From Brachybacterium sillae (lineage in GTDB: Bacteria; Actinomycetota; Actinomycetes; Actinomycetales; Dermabacteraceae): 64,000 bases of DNA. Location: contig NZ_JAFEUW010000001.1 of assembly GCF_025028335.1 (NCBI RefSeq), forward strand, positions 2,599,797 to 2,663,796, read 5' to 3'. Every line of letters starts with the position of its first letter. Positions within the stretch are counted from its first letter, which is position 1. The notes beneath the pieces were generated by a model, which ran no database searches, had not been told where the DNA came from, and saw only the letters and a program-made list of their open reading frames with translations. The position numbers and the translations under genes were made by a program. Shown piece by piece: positions 54,233 to 62,609 of this stretch.

Positions 54233-55630
54233 TCAGCCGAGATCCTTGGCCGAACGCTCGATGACCGCGAGCCACTCGCGGCGGGCGTCCAGCGCGGCCT
54301 GGGCGTCGGCGATGCGCTTCGCGTCCCCGCTGCGCCTGGCCTTCTCGAGGTCCTCCTCATACCCGGCGATCGCGGCATGCAGCTGACTGGAGGCTCCCTC
54401 CACCCGGGCGCGGGTGCGGGGGTCGGTGCGGCGCCACTCGGCATCCTCCGCCTGCTTCACCGTCCGCTCGACCGCCCGCAAACGGTCCTCGACCCGGCGC
54501 AGGTCGGCGCGCGGCACCTTGCCGGCCTCCTCCCAGCGGTCCTGAATGCTCCGCAGGGCTTCCTTGGCACCCTCCAGATCGGCCCGCGGGTCGATCGCCT
54601 CGGCCTCCTGCAGCAGCTGCTCCTTCACCTCGAGGTTGCGGCGCTGCTCGGCCTCGGAGGCCTGCAGGTCGGCGTTGCGGGCGGCGAAGAAGGTGTCCTG
54701 GGCGGCCTTGAACCGTGCCCACTGGGCGTCGTCCGTTCGGCGGCTGCCGCGCGGGGCGGCACGCCACTCATCCATGAGACCGCGGAACTCCCGCACCGTC
54801 GGACCCCAGTCGGTGGAGTCCTGCAGCGCCTCGGCGCGGGCGATCAGACCCTCCTTGATGCGTTCGGCCTGCGCATGCTCCTCGTCGAGGCGTCTGAAAT
54901 GCTGCTTGCGCAGACGGTCGAAGGAGCTGCGCGCCGCCGAGAGCCGCTTCCACAGCCCATCCTCGGTGGCGCGGTCGATCGGTGCCTCCCGCTGCATCTC
55001 CTTCCACGTCGGCACCATCTGCCGCATGGTCTCCGCCGCGCTCTTCCAGGAGATCCGGGAGGGATCGGTCGCCACCAGCTGCTCGATCGACTCGACGAAC
55101 TCGGTGCGTCGCGCCACGGCGGCCTCCCGCGCCTGTGCACGCTCCTGCTCCATCTGGGCGACGAGGGCCTTGGCCCGGTCACGCAGCTCATGCGCCCGGC
55201 CGCGCAGCGCCGCGAGGTCACCGACCACCGCTGGCTCCTTCAGGTTCTTGCGCAGCTGCTCCAGGATGCGGTTCAGATCCGCCTGGGTGTGCTCGGGCGC
55301 GGCGAGACGCTGCTCCGTGTGATCCAGGAAGGTGACCAGCTCGAGGTACGCGTGGGCGTAGGGCGTGAGCGCGGCCTCGGTGTCCTGCGCCTGGGCCGGA
55401 TCGACCGTGCCGATCGTCCGCAGCTGGGTCCCGTCCTGCACCTGCACGGAGCCGTCCTCGGCCACGGAACCGAAGGCGAGGGCCTCGCGCACCTGCTCCG
55501 GGTCGTGCTCCACCGCCGGGGGAGCAGCCGACACCAGCGGCGCAGCGGGCCGCCGACCGGCCAGGGCGGCCGGGGAGGGGGCGGCGGGACGCGGGGTGGG
55601 CGTCGCGGTGGTGTCGCCGGACTCGGTCAC
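54233..55630 (-). CDS. DUF349 domain protein
   Basis: 465 residues, mostly long charged helices: repeated DUF349 units with signature W-x-x-L/M patterns such as WKEMQREAPIDRATEDGLWK, DWGPTVREFRGLMDEWRAAP and RWEEAGKVPRADLRRVEDRL. The N-terminus is Pro/Ala-rich and unordered. Common in actinobacteria beside rel and hisS; function unsettled. GTG 55630 follows AGGAGCTCCC. Confidence 0.85.
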   Translation of the reverse strand: MTESGDTTATPTPRPAAPSPAALAGRRPAAPLVSAAPPAVEHDPEQVREALAFGSVAEDGSVQVQDGTQLRTIGTVDPAQAQDTEAALTPYAHAYLELVTFLDHTEQRLAAPEHTQADLNRILEQLRKNLKEPAVVGDLAALRGRAHELRDRAKALVAQMEQERAQAREAAVARRTEFVESIEQLVATDPSRISWKSAAETMRQMVPTWKEMQREAPIDRATEDGLWKRLSAARSSFDRLRKQHFRRLDEEHAQAERIKEGLIARAEALQDSTDWGPTVREFRGLMDEWRAAPRGSRRTDDAQWARFKAAQDTFFAARNADLQASEAEQRRNLEVKEQLLQEAEAIDPRADLEGAKEALRSIQDRWEEAGKVPRADLRRVEDRLRAVERTVKQAEDAEWRRTDPRTRARVEGASSQLHAAIAGYEEDLEKARRSGDAKRIADAQAALDARREWLAVIERSAKDLG

Positions 55631-55833
55631 GGGAGCTCCTCGGGGTGTTGGTCCGCCGGGGGCGGACGGACGGTCGGCAGCGCCGACGGACAGGACGAGG
55701 TGACGGACGCCACCTCGGACCGGAACTCTACCGCGCACCGGTGGGCGTACCGCCCAGGGGATCGCCCGCTGAACGGGGGACGGACGGGCGGGATAATGGG
55801 TACACCCGTCCCTCCCAGAAAGGAACCGCGCCC

Positions 55834-57186
55834 ATGGCGAAGGTCACCCCGCTGTCCGGCTTCCCCGAGTGGCTGCCCGCTCAGAGGCAGGTCGAGCTTT
55901 ACGTCCTGGACATGTTCCGCGAGGTGGCCGAGCTGCACGGCTTCTGCTCCCTGGAGACCCGCGCGGTGGAGCCGCTGGAGCAGCTGTTGCGCAAGGGTGA
56001 GATCGACAAGGAGGTGTACGTCCTGCGCCGCCTCCACGCCGAGGACGGTGAGGACGACGGCGACCCCGCCCGCACCCTCGGTCTGCACTTCGATCTCACG
56101 GTGCCGCTGGCGCGGTACGTGCTCGAGCACCAGAACGACCTCGCGTTCCCCTTCCGCCGCTACCAGATCCAGAAGGTGTGGCGTGGTGAGCGCCCGCAGG
56201 ACGGCCGCTTCCGTGAGTTCTACCAGGCCGATCTCGACATCGTCGGGCAGGACACCCTGCCGGGGCACATGGAGGCGGAGGTCGCGATCGTGATGGCGGA
56301 GATCCTCCACCGTCTGCCGCTGCCGACGGTGTCGATCCGCGCCAACACCCGCGAACTGTCGGAGGGGTTCTTCCGGTCCATCGGGTTGGAGGACGTCCCG
56401 GCCGTGCTGCGCGGGCTCGACAAGCTCGCGAAGATCGGCCCCGACGCGGTGGAGGCTCTGCTGCGCCAGGAGGCCGGGGCCGACGCCGAGCAGGCGCGCC
56501 GCGCCCTGGACTTCGCGAGCATCCGTACCCCGGATGCGTCCTTCGCCGACCGCGTGCGAGAGCTCGGCGGGGCCGGTGAGCAGGTCGAGGCGGGCATTGC
56601 GGCCCTCACCGCCGTCGTGGAACGCGTGAATCGGGCCGTGCCGGGGATCTGTCAGGCCGACCTCTCGATCGCCCGCGGTCTCGACTACTACACCGGCACC
56701 GTGTTCGAGACCTTCGTCGAGGGTCACGAGTCCCTCGGATCGATCTGCTCCGGGGGGCGCTACGACCGTCTCGCCTCCGACAACCGACACACCTATCCCG
56801 GGGTCGGCCTGTCGATCGGCCTGTCACGCCTGGTCTCCCGCATGCTGTCGGCCCCGATGGTCACCGCCAGCCGGGCGGTGCCCTCGTGCGTGCTGGTGGC
56901 GGTCCCGCAGGAGGAGCGACGCGGCGATGCCGATGCCGTCGCCCGGGATCTGCGCTCCCGTGGCATCCCCTGTGAGGTCTCGCCCGCGGCGCAGAAGATG
57001 GGCAAGCAGATCCGGCACGCGGAGCGGCGCGGGATCCCCTTCGTGTGGTTCCCCGCCGACGAGGACGGCGGCCACCGCGTGAAGGACATCCGTTCCGGGG
57101 ACCAGACCGATGCCGACCCTGCGACCTGGATGCCCGCCGAGGAGGACCGCCTGGTGCGGGTCACGCCGGTCGACCCGGCGCGGTGA
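55834..57186 (+). CDS. hisS: Histidyl-tRNA synthetase
   Basis: 450 residues. Class II core: LSGFPEWLPAQRQVELYVLD (motif 1 side), LTVPLARYVLEHQNDLAFPF and RYQIQKVWRGERPQDGRFRE with motif 2 FYQADLDIVG, the histidine-A motif RGLDYYTGTVFETF, SICSGGRYDRLASD and motif 3 GVGLSIGLSRLVSRM, then an anticodon-binding domain. It resembles the longer eukaryote-like HisRS seen in some bacteria (opening FPEWLPAQRQVE). ATG 55834 follows AAAGGAAC. Confidence 0.93.
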   Translation: MAKVTPLSGFPEWLPAQRQVELYVLDMFREVAELHGFCSLETRAVEPLEQLLRKGEIDKEVYVLRRLHAEDGEDDGDPARTLGLHFDLTVPLARYVLEHQNDLAFPFRRYQIQKVWRGERPQDGRFREFYQADLDIVGQDTLPGHMEAEVAIVMAEILHRLPLPTVSIRANTRELSEGFFRSIGLEDVPAVLRGLDKLAKIGPDAVEALLRQEAGADAEQARRALDFASIRTPDASFADRVRELGGAGEQVEAGIAALTAVVERVNRAVPGICQADLSIARGLDYYTGTVFETFVEGHESLGSICSGGRYDRLASDNRHTYPGVGLSIGLSRLVSRMLSAPMVTASRAVPSCVLVAVPQEERRGDADAVARDLRSRGIPCEVSPAAQKMGKQIRHAERRGIPFVWFPADEDGGHRVKDIRSGDQTDADPATWMPAEEDRLVRVTPVDPAR

Positions 57187-57198
57187 CGGTGCTCATGG

Positions 57199-57204
57199 TA
57201 GGGT
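57199..57204 (+). promoter_or_regulatory. Candidate -10 box of thioredoxin gene
   Basis: TAGGGT about 43 nt before ATG 57247; GGAAGGAC lies in the leader. Confidence 0.35.
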
Positions 57205-57246
57205 CGGGGCCGGAATCCCCCGCTTCGGAAGGACGTTGAGCCGGAC

Positions 57247-57624
57247 ATGGCCACCATCACTCTGACCACGCAGAACCACGACGAGACCGTCAAGGACGGC
57301 ATCGTCCTCATCGACTTCTGGGCCGGCTGGTGCATGCCGTGCCAGCGCTTCGCTCCGATCTTCGAGAAGAGCTCCGAGAAGCACCAGGACATCACCTTCG
57401 CGAAGGTCGACACCGAGGACCAGCAGCAGCTGGCCATGCAGTACGGCGTGACCTCCATCCCGACGATCGTCATCTACCGCGAGGGCGTCCCGGTGTTCTC
57501 GCAGCCCGGTGCTCTGCGCGAGGCCGATCTGGAGGATCTGATCGGCAAGGTCCGCGCGCTGGACATGGACGAGGTGCGCGCCGCCTACGAGCAGGCGAAG
57601 GCCGAGGCCGAGAAGCGCGGCTGA
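57247..57624 (+). CDS. trxA: Thioredoxin
   Basis: 125 residues with one thioredoxin fold: VLIDFWAGWCMPCQRFAPIF, FAKVDTEDQQQLAMQYGVTS and the cis-Pro loop SIPTIVIYREG. The active site is WCMPC instead of the canonical WCGPC, which may shift its redox potential. The C-terminal 20 residues form a charged helix. It could supply electrons to MsrB elsewhere in the window. Confidence 0.93.
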   Translation: MATITLTTQNHDETVKDGIVLIDFWAGWCMPCQRFAPIFEKSSEKHQDITFAKVDTEDQQQLAMQYGVTSIPTIVIYREGVPVFSQPGALREADLEDLIGKVRALDMDEVRAAYEQAKAEAEKRG

Positions 57625-57671
57625 CACCTCCGCGTCGCCGCTCGCACGGCGCCGACACCACGCGCGAACGG

Positions 57672-57697
57672 GGCCCGCCACCAGTCGGTGGCGGGCC
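57672..57697. terminator. Hairpin between trxA and the helicase gene
   Basis: GGCCCGCCACC-AGTC-GGTGGCGGGCC stem-loop followed by TCGTT on the plus strand and preceded by matching sequence, so it could serve both convergent genes. Confidence 0.75.
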
Positions 57698-57774
57698 TCG
57701 TTCGTCATCCTGGGAGCCTGCCGCGGGCCGTCGGGCTCAGCGTCGCATCAGCGCTCCATGGATGGTGCGCTGTG

Positions 57775-59805
57775 TCAGCGGTCGTGGTGGCGCGGACCCC
57801 GGGCCTTCTTCGCCTGGAACCTGTCATGCCGGGCACCGGTGCGGTCGCCGCGCGGGCCGCGGTCGTCCCAGTCGCGGCGCTCCCCGCGCCATTCGCGGCG
57901 CTCACCACGACCACGGCGATCCTCCCGGTCGTCCCGGCCGGCGCGGTCCCGACGCTCGTCACGGCCGCGGCGATCGTTCCGGTCATCCCGGTCGCGGCGG
58001 GGACCACGATCCGGGCTGACCCGCAGGGCGCGACCGCCGATCCGGGCGCTGCCCAGCCGATCGAGCTGCTCAGGCGACAGACGCCCCTTCAGCTGCACGA
58101 TGCTGAACGACCCGAAGATGCTGATCTTGCCGACCTCCTTGCCGGTGAGGCCGCCCTCCCCGGTGAGCGCACCGACGATCGCCCCGGGCTTGACACCCTG
58201 GGCGTGCCCCACGGCGACCCGGTACGCGGTGTACCCGGGCTCGGGACGGGGGCTGCGCTCCGGACGGCCGCGATGCCCGCGGCCCTCGGGGTCGTCCTCG
58301 CCGTCGCGGTCGTGCCGGTCCCGGCCACGGCGCTCCTCCCCACGGAAGGATGCCCGCTCGAACTCCTCCTCCGCAGGAGCGTCGGCGGCCGGTCCCTCGT
58401 CCCCGATCGCCAGGGCCCCCAGCACCGCCGCCAGCCGCGCCGGATCCGCCCCGGTGCGTTCCAGGTACTCGGAGAGCATCTCCGTGTACAGGTCCAGGCG
58501 TCCGCGCTCCTCTCGTTCGGGCAGGCGCTCCAGCAGCTGCGCGAAACGATGCCGGGACACGTCCCGCGGGGAGGGGACGGTCATCTCCTCGATCTGCTGC
58601 CGGGTGGCCTTCTCGATCGCCCGCAGAGTGCGGCGCTCATGCGGCGCCACGAAGGTGACGGCATCACCGGTGCGGCCCGCACGGCCGGTGCGGCCGATCC
58701 GATGCACGTACGCCTCGGGCTCGCGAGGGACGTCGAAGTTCACGACCAGGCCGATGCGCTCCACATCCAGGCCGCGGGCGGCCACATCGGTGGCGACGAG
58801 CACCGTCAGGCTGCCGTCCCGCAACCGCTCGACGATCCGTTCACGCTCCTTCTGGGGCACGTCCCCGCTGATGGTGGCGGCGACGATCCCCTGGGTGACG
58901 AGTGCGGCACCGACCTCCTCCGCGGCGGAACGGGTGCGCACGAACACGATCGCCGCCTGAGCCGGGGAGGTGGCGAGGACCCGCACCAGGGCGCCCGTCT
59001 TGTGGCGGAAGGGCACCACCGCGTAGCGCTGGGTGACGTTCGCGACGGTGGTCGACTGCCGTGCGACCGTCACCTTCACCGGGTCGGTCATGTGCTCCTC
59101 GGCGACCCGTTCGATCGCCGGGGGCATGGTCGCGGAGAACAGCGCCACCTGCCGGGTGGCGGGGGAGTGGGACAGGATCTCCTCGACGTCCTCCGCGAAG
59201 CCCATCCGGAGCATCTCGTCGGCCTCATCCAGCACCGCGTAGCGCACCGCGTCCAGGCGCAGCGTGCCCTTGCGCATGTGGTCCATGACGCGGCCGGGGG
59301 TCCCCACGACGACCTGGGCGCCGCGCGCCAGCGCCCGCTCCTGCGGACCGTAGGGGGAGCCGCCGTAGACCGCGACGACCTCCAGCTGCGCCACCTGCGC
59401 GGCGAAGGAGCTGATCGCATCGGCCACCTGCATCGCCAGTTCGCGCGTGGGGGCCAGGACCAGGGCCTGCACGTCCCGCACCTGCGGGTCGACGGCCGCG
59501 AGCAGCGGCAGGCCGAAGGCGGCGGTCTTGCCGGTGCCGGTCTGTGCCACACCGATCACGTCCCGTCCCGACAGCAGGGCGGGGATCGCCTGCTCCTGTA
59601 TCGGGGAGGGGGTGCGGTACCCGAGGGCGTCGACGGCGCGACGCAGCTCGGGCGTAAGGCCCAACGCATCGAAACCGGCGGGGACGGGGGCGCCATCGGC
59701 GGCGTCGAGTCCGCCGTGGGTGTCGGTGCGGGCGACGTCCTCGGCCGGCGCGGAGGCGGCGTCGTCGGCGGGTTCGGTGGGGGGAGTCGGGGCGACGTCG
59801 GTCAT
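57775..59805 (-). CDS. deaD: DEAD-box RNA helicase with DbpA-like RNA-binding domain
   Basis: 676 residues. Q motif TPSPIQEQAI, motif I VAQTGTGKTAAFGLPL, Ia LAPTRELAMQ, Ib GTPGRVMDH, II LDEADEMLRMGF, III LFSATMPP, V TDVAARGLD and VI YVHRIGRTGRAG. After an acidic/arginine linker comes a DbpA-type RNA-binding domain (VAVGHAQGVKPGAIVGALTG, IGKISIF-like GKISIFGSFSIVQL) and a C-terminal tail rich in Arg, Asp and Gly. A role in ribosome assembly and cold adaptation is known for the family. The frame stays open upstream to 61308, but ATG 59805 after AGAAGGACGCC is the start. Confidence 0.93.
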   Translation of the reverse strand: MTDVAPTPPTEPADDAASAPAEDVARTDTHGGLDAADGAPVPAGFDALGLTPELRRAVDALGYRTPSPIQEQAIPALLSGRDVIGVAQTGTGKTAAFGLPLLAAVDPQVRDVQALVLAPTRELAMQVADAISSFAAQVAQLEVVAVYGGSPYGPQERALARGAQVVVGTPGRVMDHMRKGTLRLDAVRYAVLDEADEMLRMGFAEDVEEILSHSPATRQVALFSATMPPAIERVAEEHMTDPVKVTVARQSTTVANVTQRYAVVPFRHKTGALVRVLATSPAQAAIVFVRTRSAAEEVGAALVTQGIVAATISGDVPQKERERIVERLRDGSLTVLVATDVAARGLDVERIGLVVNFDVPREPEAYVHRIGRTGRAGRTGDAVTFVAPHERRTLRAIEKATRQQIEEMTVPSPRDVSRHRFAQLLERLPEREERGRLDLYTEMLSEYLERTGADPARLAAVLGALAIGDEGPAADAPAEEEFERASFRGEERRGRDRHDRDGEDDPEGRGHRGRPERSPRPEPGYTAYRVAVGHAQGVKPGAIVGALTGEGGLTGKEVGKISIFGSFSIVQLKGRLSPEQLDRLGSARIGGRALRVSPDRGPRRDRDDRNDRRGRDERRDRAGRDDREDRRGRGERREWRGERRDWDDRGPRGDRTGARHDRFQAKKARGPRHHDR

Positions 59806-59921
59806 GGCGTCCTTCTGGTCGGTGGAGGACCCACACGCTCGCAGATCAGGACAGCTCTCCACCCTACGGGGGCGAGGTGATCCGGGACAGGGCAGCGCCG
59901 GGCGAGATACCTCACGCGCGA

Positions 59922-59927
59922 TAGGAT
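59922..59927 (+). promoter_or_regulatory. Candidate -10 box of aspS
   Basis: TAGGAT about 41 nt before GTG 59968; GAAGGGAA precedes the start. Confidence 0.4.
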
Positions 59928-59967
59928 CGCGCCCTGGATCCATCCCGCCTCGACGAAGGGAACCCCT

Positions 59968-61806
59968 GTGCTGCGCACTCATGACGCCGGCGCGCTCCGC
60001 GAAGAGCACATCGGCCAGACCGTCACGCTCGCCGGCTGGATCGGTCGTCGCCGTGATCACGGCGGTGTCACCTTCCTGGACCTGCGTGACGCCAGCGGGA
60101 TCGCGCAGGTCGTGGTGCGTGAGGATGAGGCCCTGCACCTGCGTTCCGAGTACGTGATCCGCGTGACCGGCACCGTCGTGCGCCGCCCCGAGGGCAACGA
60201 GAATCCCGACCTGCCCACCGGCGCGATCGACGTCGACGCGCAGGAGGTCGAGGTGCTCAACCCCTCCGCGCCGCTGCCCTTCGTCATCGACGAGCGTACC
60301 GAGGTCGGCGAGGAGACCCGTCTGCGGTACCGGTACCTGGACCTGCGCCGCCCCGCCCCCGCGCGGGCGCTCAGGCTGCGCTCGGCCGTGAACCGTGCCG
60401 CCCGCGAGACCCTCCTCGACGAGGGCTTCGTCGAGATCGAGACCCCGACCCTCACCCGCTCCACTCCCGAGGGCGCCCGCGACTTCCTGGTGCCCGCGCG
60501 TCTGTCGCCCGGATCCTGGTACGCCCTGCCGCAGTCGCCGCAGCTGTTCAAGCAGCTGCTGATGGTGGCGGGTATGGAGAAGTACTTCCAGCTGGCCCGC
60601 TGTTACCGCGACGAGGACTTCCGCGCCGACCGGCAGCCGGAGTTCACACAGCTCGACATCGAGATGAGCTTCGTGGACCAGGAGGACGTCATCGCCCTCG
60701 CGGAGCGCGTGGTGCAGCGGGTGTGGGCCGTCGCCGGCCACGAGGTCACCACCCCGATCCCGCGCATCACCTACGAGGAGTCGATGCGCCGCTACGGCTC
60801 GGACAAGCCCGACCTGCGCTTCGACCTCGAGATCAGCGAGATGACGGAGTACTTCGCCGACACCCCGTTCCGGGTGTTCCAGGCGCCGTACGTCGGGGCG
60901 ATCGTCATGGCCGGTGGCGCCTCCCAGCCGCGTCGCACCCTCGACGCCTGGCAGGAGTTCGCCAAGCAGCGGGGCGCGAAGGGCCTCGCCTACGTGCTGG
61001 TGGAGGAGGACGGCACCCTCGGCGGCCCGGTCGCGAAGAACCTCTCCGACGCCGAGCGCGAGGGCCTCGCCCAGGCCGTCGGCGCCGCCCCCGGGGACTG
61101 CGTGTTTTTCGCCGCCGGTGAGGCGAAGTCCTCCCGCGCCCTGCTGGGTGCGGTGCGCAACGAGATCGCCGAGCGCCTCGGCCTCATCGACCATGACGCC
61201 TTCTCCTTCGTGTGGGTGGTCGACGCCCCCATGTTCGAGCCCGCCGGGGACGCCGTGGCCGCCGGGGATGTGGCAGTGGGCAGCGGCGCCTGGACGGCCG
61301 TGCACCACGCCTTCACCTCACCGAAGCCGGAGTTCCTTGACACCTTCGACCAGGATCCGGGGTCGGCCCTCGCCTACGCCTACGACATCGTCTGCAACGG
61401 CAACGAGATCGGCGGCGGGTCCATCCGTATCCACCGCCGGGATGTGCAGGAGCGCGTCTTCCAGGTGATGGGAATCGATGAGGAGGCCGCGCGCGAGAAG
61501 TTCGGCTTCCTGCTGGATGCCTTCGCCTTCGGTGCCCCGCCCCACGGCGGCATCGCCTTCGGCTGGGACCGCATCGTCGCGCTGCTCTCCGGCAGTGAGT
61601 CGATCCGCGACGTCATCGCGTTCCCCAAGTCCGGCGGCGGGTACGACCCGTTGACCCAGGCCCCCGCGCCGATCACCGCTCAGCAGCGCAAGGAGGCCGG
61701 GGTGGACGCCACGCCGGCGGGAGCTGCGGCGCCGCGTCGCGGCCAGGCAGCCCCCGAGGGCGCGCCCGGCGGCGGCGGCGCCGACGGGTCCGCCGCGAAG
61801 GGCTGA
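59968..61806 (+). CDS. aspS: Aspartyl-tRNA synthetase
   Basis: 612 residues. OB-fold anticodon domain ([20 protein letters not shown]), class II core with [20 protein letters not shown], motif 2 [20 protein letters not shown], the bacterial GAD insertion around residues 290-420, and motif 3 [16 protein letters not shown]. The last 45 residues (after [14 protein letters not shown]) are a low-complexity Ala/Gly/Pro extension. Actinobacterial AspRS often also charges tRNA-Asn; whether this one does cannot be told here. Confidence 0.95.
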   Translation: MLRTHDAGALREEHIGQTVTLAGWIGRRRDHGGVTFLDLRDASGIAQVVVREDEALHLRSEYVIRVTGTVVRRPEGNENPDLPTGAIDVDAQEVEVLNPSAPLPFVIDERTEVGEETRLRYRYLDLRRPAPARALRLRSAVNRAARETLLDEGFVEIETPTLTRSTPEGARDFLVPARLSPGSWYALPQSPQLFKQLLMVAGMEKYFQLARCYRDEDFRADRQPEFTQLDIEMSFVDQEDVIALAERVVQRVWAVAGHEVTTPIPRITYEESMRRYGSDKPDLRFDLEISEMTEYFADTPFRVFQAPYVGAIVMAGGASQPRRTLDAWQEFAKQRGAKGLAYVLVEEDGTLGGPVAKNLSDAEREGLAQAVGAAPGDCVFFAAGEAKSSRALLGAVRNEIAERLGLIDHDAFSFVWVVDAPMFEPAGDAVAAGDVAVGSGAWTAVHHAFTSPKPEFLDTFDQDPGSALAYAYDIVCNGNEIGGGSIRIHRRDVQERVFQVMGIDEEAAREKFGFLLDAFAFGAPPHGGIAFGWDRIVALLSGSESIRDVIAFPKSGGGYDPLTQAPAPITAQQRKEAGVDATPAGAAAPRRGQAAPEGAPGGGGADGSAAKG

Positions 61807-61867
61807 GTGCGGCCGACGGGCTGAGGCTGCCGCGCCGCGCCGGTCCGTCGAGAGACCCGACGGGAAA

Positions 61868-61896
61868 GGGCCCGACCACCCACGGTGGTCGGGCCC
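61868..61896. terminator. Bidirectional hairpin between aspS and DUF3043 gene
   Basis: Perfect 13-bp stem GGGCCCGACCACC with a 3-nt loop, centrally placed between the convergent genes. Confidence 0.8.
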
Positions 61897-61923
61897 CTCT
61901 CCCGTCTGTGACCGCGGGGTGCG

Positions 61924-62568
61924 TCAACGAGGCGCCTGGCCCCGCCCCACCTGCGGCTTCGGCAGGCGCAGCATCCGCATCTGGATGCTGCGCAGGATCC
62001 CGTAGCTCACGAGCCCCTGGCCCACGGAACCGAAGCGTTCGGTGAGCGCCGCCCGCAGGCGCCGCCGCAGCACGACCGCATCGATCGCCGTCAGGGCGAT
62101 ACCGCCCCACAGGACGATGAGCATGAGGATGTTCGCCAGCCCATAGAGATCCGGACGCAGCAGCGGCAGGATCAGGGTGACCATCAGGATCACCAGCGCC
62201 ACCGGGAAGAACAGTTCACCGACGTTCCAGCGGGCATCGACCAGGTCCCGGACGAAGCGCCGCTCCGGGCCCCGATGTGCCGGGGGCATGTTCGTCTCGT
62301 CCCCCGTCACCAGCGCCTGCTGGGTGCGCTGGCGCTCCTCGGCCCGATGCTGACGGTCGGCGGCCCGAGCGGCCTTCCGGTCGGCGGGCACCAGCGGCTT
62401 GCGACGTGCGGCGAGCGCTTCCGCGCGCGACCGGGTCGGGCGTCCCTTCCCGGCGGGGCGCTTGGCAGGTTCGCCGCCTCGCGAGGAGGTGTCCTCGACC
62501 GGGGAGGATGCGACAGGGCGAGCGGCGTCGTCGGCGTCGGCAGGGGGGATGTACTTGCGAGAGGTCAC
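61924..62568 (-). CDS. DUF3043 membrane protein
   Basis: 214 residues of the actinobacterial DUF3043 family, function unknown. A long charged N-terminal part rich in Arg/Ala (residues 1-105), then ERRFVRDLVDARWNVGELFF, two membrane helices (FPVALVILMVTLILPLL and LANILMLIVLWGGIALTAI) and a basic C-terminal tail. GTG 62568 follows TAGAAT by 6 nt, a leaderless start, divergent from the peptidase gene. Confidence 0.85.
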   Translation of the reverse strand: MTSRKYIPPADADDAARPVASSPVEDTSSRGGEPAKRPAGKGRPTRSRAEALAARRKPLVPADRKAARAADRQHRAEERQRTQQALVTGDETNMPPAHRGPERRFVRDLVDARWNVGELFFPVALVILMVTLILPLLRPDLYGLANILMLIVLWGGIALTAIDAVVLRRRLRAALTERFGSVGQGLVSYGILRSIQMRMLRLPKPQVGRGQAPR

Positions 62569-62574
62569 CGCAGG

Positions 62575-62580
62575 ATTCTA
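62575..62580 (-). promoter_or_regulatory. -10 box of leaderless DUF3043 gene
   Basis: Reverse complement TAGAAT, 6 nt before GTG 62568. Confidence 0.45.
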
Positions 62581-62597
62581 GGGGACCGCCGCGGCGG

Positions 62598-62603
62598 TAG
62601 CGT
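62598..62603 (+). promoter_or_regulatory. -10 box of leaderless peptidase gene
   Basis: TAGCGT, 6 nt before ATG 62610. It is divergent from the DUF3043 promoter with only 41 bp between the two start codons. Confidence 0.45.
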
Positions 62604-62609
62604 GGAGCC

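Noticed and set aside
57688..59880. Plus-strand 730-codon frame over the DEAD-box helicase
   Set aside because: Antisense shadow; contains no recognisable domain, while the helicase has all motifs.
59806..61308. N-terminal extension of the helicase frame by 500 codons across aspS
   Set aside because: Lies antisense to aspS; a ribosome site and normal N-terminus place the start at 59805.
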